NCBI GenBank assembly: GCA_905235815.1
Contig: CAJOMT010000020.1
Location: 6,252-21,550, forward strand
Direction: 5' to 3'
DNA length: 15,299 bases
Source: an uncultured Clostridia bacterium
Lineage (GTDB): Bacteria > Bacillota > Clostridia > Christensenellales > Borkfalkiaceae
This document shows, piece by piece, positions 13,814-15,299 of the stretch. The notes beneath the pieces are model-generated. The model was not told the origin of the DNA. It was given only the letters and a program-made list of their open reading frames with translations, and did not search any database. Each line of letters begins with the position of its first letter. Position 1 is the first letter of the stretch. The translations under genes and the position numbers were made by a program.

Positions 13814-15299
13814 AACTTTTGTCTTGTTACATAGAAAATTACGGTAAAATATCTCAAAAGAAGATAGAGTTTGACGGCGGTATAAATTCGTATTGCGAGG
13901 CAAACGGGTACGGCAAGACCACGCTGTGTTCGTTTATTAAGGCAATGTTTTACGGCTTAAAGGGCTATAACGACAAGACTCGTGAATTTTGCGACCGCAA
14001 ACATTTCTATCCGTTTTCCGCAAACAGGTTCGGGGGAAATATAATATTCGAAAGCGACGGTAAAATTTACAGAATAGAGAGATTTTTCGGAGAAAAGAGC
14101 GAGACCGCCGACGAAATGACCGTCTATGTGGGCGGCGAAATAACTACGGAGTTGGGAGAGATACCCGGCGAAAAAGTGTTCGGATTGGATAAGGAATCTT
14201 TCGAGCGGGCGGTATTCGTCGACAATTCGGATATAGAAATTTCTTCAACGGCAGGGATAAAGGCGAAACTCGGCGCCTATTTTTACGGCGACGACGTAAA
14301 CGTCGAGAACGCTCTTAAAATTTTGGAGGACGCCGCAAAGGACTACAAAAAGAGTAAAAAGGCGCAAGACCTTATATCTTTGGAAAAGGCGAATAACGAT
14401 AAGCTCAATGCGGAAGTCAAGAACAGACGAGATATAAAAAATTCTTTGCCGCAAAAGTATGACGAGTACGAAAATACGCTCGGTGAGATTGCTTTGCTCG
14501 AAGAAAAACTGTCCGAGGCGGCAAAGGCAAACGAAACTTTCGCCGTTTGGGAAAATTACGAAAGAATGGTAAATTCGATAGCCGAGCAAGAGCAAAAACT
14601 GGCGGCAATAAAGGAAAGTTTTAAAGCGGGCGTTTTGTCCGACGAAGATATTTCCGAACTCGAAAAGCAGACGAGCGAATTAAACAGACTGAATATTTTA
14701 AAGAGCGAAAAAATAAGCCGTCCGCTATCCGCTAAACAGCGAACTTTAAAGGAAAAATTCGGAGACAATAGACCGAGCGAGGAAGAACTCGGCGAACTTG
14801 ATGAGCAAATGGCAGAGTATAAAACTGCCCTTAAAGAGTATAACGCCGCTCCCGAATATACGTTTGAAACAATTTCGGAACCTGTGAAAAATAAGGGCGG
14901 ATATTTATTGCCGATATTTTTTGCGTTCATAGCCGTTACGGCGGTCGGAGCAGTACTTTTATTCTTTTCTCGGCTCATAGGTTGCATAGTGTCGGCGGTC
15001 GGAGTTATCGGAACGGCAATATCCTTAACGGCGTTATTGCAAAGCAAAAAAAAGCCCGCCCCGCAAAAAACGGAGCAGGTAAAGAATCCCGAAAAAGAAA
15101 TAAAGAAAGAGAGGTTAGATAACGTTTATCGACCTATAGAGGGGTTTTTGAGCGGTTACGGGTATAGCGGAAACGGCATAGAAACAGACCATAAATTGTT
15201 TTTAAGCGACTTAAACGAGTACGATGAACTGTTAAGAGAGGAAAGAGAACAAAAGAGAGAAATCGGCGAAATCGACTCTCAAATGCAAAGACTTAAAGG
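13810..15299 (+). CDS. SbcC/YhaN-like AAA ATPase with membrane segments (partial, runs off the window)
   Basis: The first 496 codons of an SMC/Rad50-like ATPase, open to the window end. The N-terminus has an ATP-binding domain with Walker A EANGYGKTT (30-38; Lys36) followed by FIKAMFYGLKG, and FGLDKESFERAVFVDN (124-139), all typical of the YhaN-type partner of YhaO. Coiled-coil segments rich in Glu/Lys follow (about 165-355). At about 363-412 there are two hydrophobic stretches, around LLPIFFAFIAV and IVSAVGVIGTAISL, then Lys-rich sequence and more coil. The start overlaps the previous stop (ATGA). The Walker B and signature motifs would be beyond the window. The product probably pairs with the upstream nuclease, possibly tethered at the membrane. 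Confidence 0.88.
   Translation, partial: MKLLSCYIENYGKISQKKIEFDGGINSYCEANGYGKTTLCSFIKAMFYGLKGYNDKTREFCDRKHFYPFSANRFGGNIIFESDGKIYRIERFFGEKSETADEMTVYVGGEITTELGEIPGEKVFGLDKESFERAVFVDNSDIEISSTAGIKAKLGAYFYGDDVNVENALKILEDAAKDYKKSKKAQDLISLEKANNDKLNAEVKNRRDIKNSLPQKYDEYENTLGEIALLEEKLSEAAKANETFAVWENYERMVNSIAEQEQKLAAIKESFKAGVLSDEDISELEKQTSELNRLNILKSEKISRPLSAKQRTLKEKFGDNRPSEEELGELDEQMAEYKTALKEYNAAPEYTFETISEPVKNKGGYLLPIFFAFIAVTAVGAVLLFFSRLIGCIVSAVGVIGTAISLTALLQSKKKPAPQKTEQVKNPEKEIKKERLDNVYRPIEGFLSGYGYSGNGIETDHKLFLSDLNEYDELLREEREQKREIGEIDSQMQRLK

Noticed and set aside
14556..15047. A 163-codon minus-strand ORF rich in Ser and Phe inside the YhaN-like gene.
   Set aside because: Its composition is the complement of the Glu/Lys-rich coiled coil on the + strand; no domain is recognisable.

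Overview
The window looks like chromosomal DNA from a low-to-mid GC Bacillota, most likely of the Clostridia. This rests on the gene families (CwlD-like amidase, VanW/G5 wall protein, YhaO/YhaN-type pair, large flotillin), on AGGA-type ribosome binding sites, and on heavy use of AGA/AGG and ATA codons. All credible genes lie on the + strand and packing is tight. I see no rRNA, tRNA, CRISPR array, insertion sequence, phage gene or attachment site. The longest gene-free stretch is 723-946, and a promoter, a riboswitch-like leader and a terminator fill much of it.

Layout. (1) 54-722: membrane-anchored Amidase_3 cell-wall hydrolase. (2) 743-2442: a self-contained unit of promoter, structured leader resembling the yybP-ykoY manganese riboswitch, overlapping intrinsic terminator, a 477-aa flotillin-like SPFH protein and a strong terminator. 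(3) 2445-5041: an extended -10 promoter placed so that transcription should begin at the A of the ATG, driving an 853-aa UvrD-type helicase with a complete DEDDh exonuclease domain inserted inside it. (4) 5070-8495: a second apparently leaderless promoter, then family I pyrophosphatase, a SecB-like chaperone, MscL with a long C-terminal tail, a Crp/Fnr-type regulator and a VanW/G5 wall protein. Two perfect inverted repeats lie at the start of the VanW gene, directly after the regulator gene. (5) 8535-15299: a consensus promoter and a closely spaced six-gene operon: LPG-synthase/flippase-like membrane protein, GT4 glycosyltransferase, single-domain HD alarmone hydrolase, STAS-kinase fusion, SbcD/YhaO-like nuclease and SbcC/YhaN-like membrane-spanning ATPase (cut by the window end).

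How the parts may fit together. Much of the content concerns the envelope and stress: wall hydrolysis and wall-binding proteins, membrane scaffolding, osmotic release, glycolipid synthesis, alarmone turnover and DNA end processing. The items most worth a second look are the riboswitch-like leader on a flotillin gene (an unusual target for that class), the helicase with an embedded proofreading-type exonuclease, the SD-less start codons placed at predicted transcription starts, the SecB-like protein in an apparently Gram-positive context, and the dyads between the Crp-like and VanW genes. All functions are inferred by reading motifs; no database search was run.
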